A stretch of 35,007 nt of DNA. Source: Perkinsus olseni. Its lineage: Eukaryota > Perkinsozoa > Perkinsida. How positions within the stretch are numbered: position 1 is the first letter of the stretch; each line of letters begins with the position of its first letter. The stretch lies in contig JABANN010000363.1 in NCBI GenBank assembly GCA_013115125.1, forward strand, positions 1 to 35,007. Direction: 5' to 3'. The position numbers were made by a program, and so were the translations under genes. The notes under the pieces are model-generated. The model saw nothing but the letters and a program-made list of their open reading frames with translations. It made no database searches and was not told where the DNA came from. Below are positions 32,460 through 35,007 of this stretch, piece after piece.

Positions 32460-33578
32460 TCAAAAAGACCTTTTCTTGGCGAACCCGATGGACTGCACAT
32501 CATAAGTAAACTGTTGGAAGTATCCCCTGAAGAGAGGGGAGCCTAGAATCCACCCGTAGTGACCTATGTGGACTAGGTCGACGCCGGCGATATCAATCGT
32601 GCACAACCCAGGTTTATCAGCGGCAACTGCGTAATCCCGCCCAGTCACGAACAGCCTTGTAGTTAAACCTTCGGTGTCATCAGCCTTGACGTCGAACCAA
32701 ATTTCCGGTAGTTTGTCGACGTCAGAGCAAGCGATGAGTTTCAAAATATCACCTCCCCTGAACTCAACGAACTTGCTGATGTAGTTCAACAGACTCGTCA
32801 CCTCCTCCACCGGCCCAATAATCACACGAGCACCCGAGTCAAAGAGAACGCGACCTTTCTCGATACCGATGGACTCGGATTCAGAGCCTTCCCGGTAGCC
32901 AACCTCATCGATACTGAGAGTCCATGCTTGGTCGTCACGTTGATGTAGAGTGATGAAAGGAGTGTGCCAAGCTGGGTCGGGATCGCCGCCAACAGTGAGA
33001 TGGCCTACGTCATCGGACGACCTAGGGAAGGTTAATGAGAAGGCTGACCTCCGAATCGCACCACCTGAGCCTCTCACGAGCTGATGAATGAAGGACCGCC
33101 GGGAACGAGCGAATGATGGCTCTCTGCGCAAGCCTGGGATTGGATGAGGAGACTGTTCTCTAGGCTCGTAAGCCTTCACGACACTGAGTTTGTAGTCTTC
33201 AATCTTCAGAGTCTCCGTGCCGATATCGACGTCAAGCTGTGCAGCATGACGAAAATAATAGAAAGTCGTTCCATCAGCAGACCTTCTTGATCCGTTGACC
33301 CAGCTGCTTGGTACACAGGAATTGTTTGGGCAAGTGTAGCAGCCGGCGGCGTAAGTCTGACATGCAGATTCCCCAAACGCATCCTTGTAGAGGACGTAAG
33401 TTTGATCGCCTCCAGTATCAGGAAGAAGCCTCACGGGCTGACCATCGAAGACCAGCTCGACCAGAGAGAGATTTCCGCCCACCCTGATGGGGAAGTCCAC
33501 AACCCCAGGGGGGAGGGCCGCCCTACCGAGGAATAGTCCCGTGAGGAGCAGAATCCGTGCGGTTGAACCGTTGCGCAG
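32460..33578 (-). CDS. Pepsin-family (A1) aspartic protease, secreted
   Basis: One long exon, opening after a TATTAG acceptor at about 33579, ends at a stop at 32460-32462. It starts with a hydrophobic segment RILLLTGLFLGRAALPPG that looks like the core of a signal peptide; its Met must be on an upstream exon. The mature N-terminus VVDFPIRVGGNLSLVELVFD is typical of pepsins. The first catalytic loop is LLPDTGGDQTYV and the second is VLFDSGARVIIGP. GWILGSPLFRGYFQQFTYD and SIGFAKK match the conserved C-terminal ILG..F.R.Y...FD and IGFA. An N-glycosylation sequon (NGSR) and a four-Cys cluster (ACQTYAAGCYTCPNNSC) lie in the N-lobe. The normal Ser/Thr after each D[TS]G is Gly in the first loop and Ala in the second, so activity may be altered. 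About 355-370 residues in all. Confidence 0.88.
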   Translation of the reverse strand: MRNGSTARILLLTGLFLGRAALPPGVVDFPIRVGGNLSLVELVFDGQPVRLLPDTGGDQTYVLYKDAFGESACQTYAAGCYTCPNNSCVPSSWVNGSRRSADGTTFYYFRHAAQLDVDIGTETLKIEDYKLSVVKAYEPREQSPHPIPGLRREPSFARSRRSFIHQLVRGSGGAIRRSAFSLTFPRSSDDVGHLTVGGDPDPAWHTPFITLHQRDDQAWTLSIDEVGYREGSESESIGIEKGRVLFDSGARVIIGPVEEVTSLLNYISKFVEFRGGDILKLIACSDVDKLPEIWFDVKADDTEGLTTRLFVTGRDYAVAADKPGLCTIDIAGVDLVHIGHYGWILGSPLFRGYFQQFTYDVQSIGFAKKRSF

Positions 33579-33987
33579 CTAATAGTGCTCCAGTAGCTTG
33601 ACACAGCCCACGGTGGAGGGTGCATCCTGCCAGGGGGTGATGAGATGGCTCGGTTTGTTTTCCCGGCGTGGAAGCATTAGTTGGGCTCACCGCATAATCA
33701 AACGGAGAGCTTGTGGGCAGTATCATCAAGTACGTAAACACATACTGTCAGCAACAGGCGGTCTGCTAGTGAGTCCAGCAGTATTGTAGGCTAGCCTCAA
33801 GTTCGAGCACTCCTTAGTCCGGACTAACGGTATTCTGTCAAATGCCCTGAAACATTAGGGTTGGTGGAGATCCCGCGGAGAACAAACCTTGGCGTGGACT
33901 TGAGGGCTACATTTCTTTACAGAATTCAGAGTTGTGATCTGGTCCAGTTCATCTGGATCTACTCAGCGTTTACTCTGGGCGCGGTGT

Positions 33988-34172
33988 AGTCCAACTGGGG
34001 CAGTGCCAACTCGGGCAGTGGTCAATTCGTACACTTACCAACTGGGACAGGGGCAAGTCGGACACTCGTGTAAAGGTGGTGCCAAGTCGGGCACCTCAAC
34101 TAAGTACCAACTGGGACATTACCGATTGAGACACCACGAAAACGCTCACTCGGACAGTACCAACTCGGTCAC
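33988..34172. repeat. Degenerate ~15-nt tandem array
   Basis: About ten imperfect copies of a unit like ACCAACTCGGGCAGT follow each other with a period near 15 nt: for example CCAACTGGGGCAGT (33991), CCAACTCGGGCAGT (34006), CCAACTGGGACAG (about 34038), GCAAGTCGGACACT (about 34053), GCCAAGTCGGGCACC (34081), CCAACTGGGACATT (about 34107) and CCAACTCGGTCACT (about 34160). Copies differ at several positions and some are badly eroded, so this is an old array. No protein frame follows the period across the whole array. Confidence 0.75.
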
Positions 34173-34182
34173 TTACCTGCCC

Positions 34183-34237
34183 GGCCATATGAGCTTGATT
34201 TTCGCGAACCGTTCGCAAAAATCAAGCTCATATAGCC
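34183..34237. repeat. 55-nt hairpin with two mismatches
   Basis: Left arm 34183-34209 and right arm 34211-34237 pair over 27 bp with one central C. Only two positions are mismatched, for example TTTTCGCGAAC against GTTCGCAAAAA. The core word is GAGCTTGATTTT. It starts about 10 bp after the tandem array and is followed by a GCGCGC-rich patch. Confidence 0.88.
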
Positions 34238-34278
34238 GTGCGCGCTCCGCGCGCGCCCTCTCTGCGTCCAACTACATT

Positions 34279-34350
34279 CGCCCATTGCGGGGATCGAACC
34301 CGGATCGCCTACGCGGCAATCCAACGTCTTAACCGCTAGACCAGTAGCAT
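34279..34350 (-). repeat. tRNA-like sequence, probably a tRNA relic
   Basis: Read on the minus strand, this 72-nt stretch has a good box A (TGGTCTAGCGG), a D-stem GTCT/AGAC with GGTTA in its loop, and a perfect box B (GGTTCGATCCC) with a T-stem pairing at four of five positions. The overall length is right for a tRNA. However, the 3' acceptor strand AATGGGC has no GCCCATT partner at the 5' end (ATGCTAC is there) and the anticodon stem does not pair convincingly. It is more likely a decayed tRNA or tRNA-derived repeat than a working gene. Confidence 0.5.
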
Positions 34351-34445
34351 CTTAGTGAGTTTTGCGCTACCTTTAAGCCCATAGCTCCCGGGGTCCATTG
34401 CATAATATTCATTTTTCAACGAAATCTTTTCATTATTCCTCATAA

Positions 34446-35007
34446 AACCTGAATGTTTCTCCCTCAGATACTCTCCTCTTTTCATGTCTAATCTCATCCC
34501 AGATTGGGATCAGCCAATGCCACTTCTGTGGACGTCAAGCACTCAGCCGCCGATTGTGCTTGTATCACTGGGCTGCCTCACTCTATCGTAATCTCTCTGA
34601 CAGGGCTCTCAAAATGGCTCACGCTAAAAATTATTGTCACATCCGTGAGTATTTTGATTGCCTTCGTTCACTGCCCCTTTTACCCCCTGGCCACTTAATG
34701 TGGGGTCTCGAGGCTGTCCGCGCTCTGGGTTCCACCATTACTGCTATTCTTCCTGAGCCCACTAAATCCAACTTCAATAACTTTGTCCGCTACTTTGAGC
34801 GAACTTATGTTGGGTCGGTCTCAAAATTACCCCTATTTGACCCTCACTTATGGTGTCACGCCAACTCCCATGAACGTACCAGTAACCTCTGTGAGGCTTA
34901 TCATCATTCGTTGAATGCATTATGTTGTATAAGGCGCCCCTCCTTCTATCACATAATGACCATAATAGTCGATGGCCTTACTGAGTTTGGCCAGCGTTTC
35001 GCTAGAG
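34446..35007 (+). mobile_element. Partial MULE-type (Mutator-like) transposase
   Basis: A frame open from 34446 to the window edge (187 codons) reads QCHFCGRQALSRRLCLYHW, KNYCHIREYFDCLRSLPLLP, GHLMWGLEAVRAL, NNFVRYFERTYVGSV and PHLWCHANSHERTSNLCEAY followed by HHSLNA. This matches the C-terminal part of MULE transposases: a C-x2-[HC] motif after the second catalytic Asp, the L..LP..GH..W....L block, and RT[NS]N..E.[YW]HH.LN at the end. An overlapping frame just upstream reads PLFMSNLIPDWDQ, resembling the catalytic-Asp motif but offset by one frame and too close, so this copy appears to carry a deletion or frameshift. Terminal inverted repeats are not visible; the element's left end is not defined and its right end is outside the window. 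This is an ordinary DNA transposon. Confidence 0.75.

Larger units (their letters stand above)
33579..34445. other. Gene-poor region between protease and transposon
   Basis: About 870 bp without a gene except a likely first exon and promoter of the aspartic protease. It holds a degenerate short tandem array, a long hairpin and a tRNA-like sequence, listed separately. Such a mix, next to a transposase, suggests a repeat-accumulating spot. Confidence 0.55.

Noticed and set aside
33988-34172. CRISPR array
   Set aside because: Units are contiguous and degenerate with no constant repeat alternating with unique spacers, and the genome is eukaryotic.
34279-34350. Functional tRNA gene
   Set aside because: The D-arm and T-arm look right, but the acceptor strands do not pair and no sound anticodon stem forms.
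1-35007. Retrovirus-like, LTR or other virus-derived element
   Set aside because: I found no reverse transcriptase, integrase, capsid or long terminal repeats in any frame I read; the only transposon coding region is the MULE fragment at the right end.
1-35007. Bacterial operon or genomic island
   Set aside because: Short spliceosomal introns interrupt nearly every gene, and the conserved proteins are eukaryotic.

Overview
This window is nuclear DNA of a single-celled eukaryote. Genes are split by many very short GT-AG introns (mostly 37-58 nt), spacing is tight, and the proteins are eukaryotic (STE24/ZMPSTE24, PTRHD1, a PP2A-like phosphatase, a ZFAND2-like AN1 protein). The intron style, coiled-coil and TPH-like cytoskeletal genes, a pepsin-type aspartic protease and a MULE-type transposase fit an alveolate. 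Perkinsus or a close relative is my best guess, but this is inference and no species marker is present. All gene models were spliced by eye; four of them (STE24, PTRHD1, the phosphatase and ZFAND2) close in frame across every exon.

Layout. 1-901: no gene seen, one short inverted repeat. 902-17,833: every gene is on the minus strand. In order of coordinate these are a ~10 kb giant coiled-coil gene (902-11,279), a C2H2 zinc-finger protein with a membrane tail (11,599-12,618), a small RanBP2-type zinc-finger protein (13,310-13,676), a ZFAND2-like double-AN1 protein (13,863-14,657), a coiled-coil gene (15,083-16,385), and a secreted protein of unknown family (16,496-17,833). 17,834-18,519: the divergent strand switch. 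18,520-31,776: every gene is on the plus strand. These are a TPH-like coiled-coil protein, PTRHD1, STE24, a PPP-family phosphatase, and two unrecognised multi-exon genes. 31,777-32,459: gene-free, with a near-perfect 49-nt hairpin. 32,460-33,578: minus-strand aspartic protease. 33,579-34,445: gene-free, with a degenerate ~15-nt array, a 55-nt hairpin and a tRNA-like sequence. 34,446-35,007: part of a MULE-type transposase running off the window.

The genes do not form a recognisable pathway or island; this looks like ordinary protist chromosome. STE24 (CAAX processing), PTRHD1, the phosphatase and ZFAND2 are housekeeping functions. The most notable points are the phosphatase's unusual C-terminus and inserts, the aspartic protease's altered active-site loops, the membrane-anchored C2H2 protein, and the tendency of unusually long introns to carry short repeats, hairpins or tRNA box-B relics. 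I saw no retrovirus-like or other virus-derived element and no CRISPR array. I did not find a convincing new multi-gene system.
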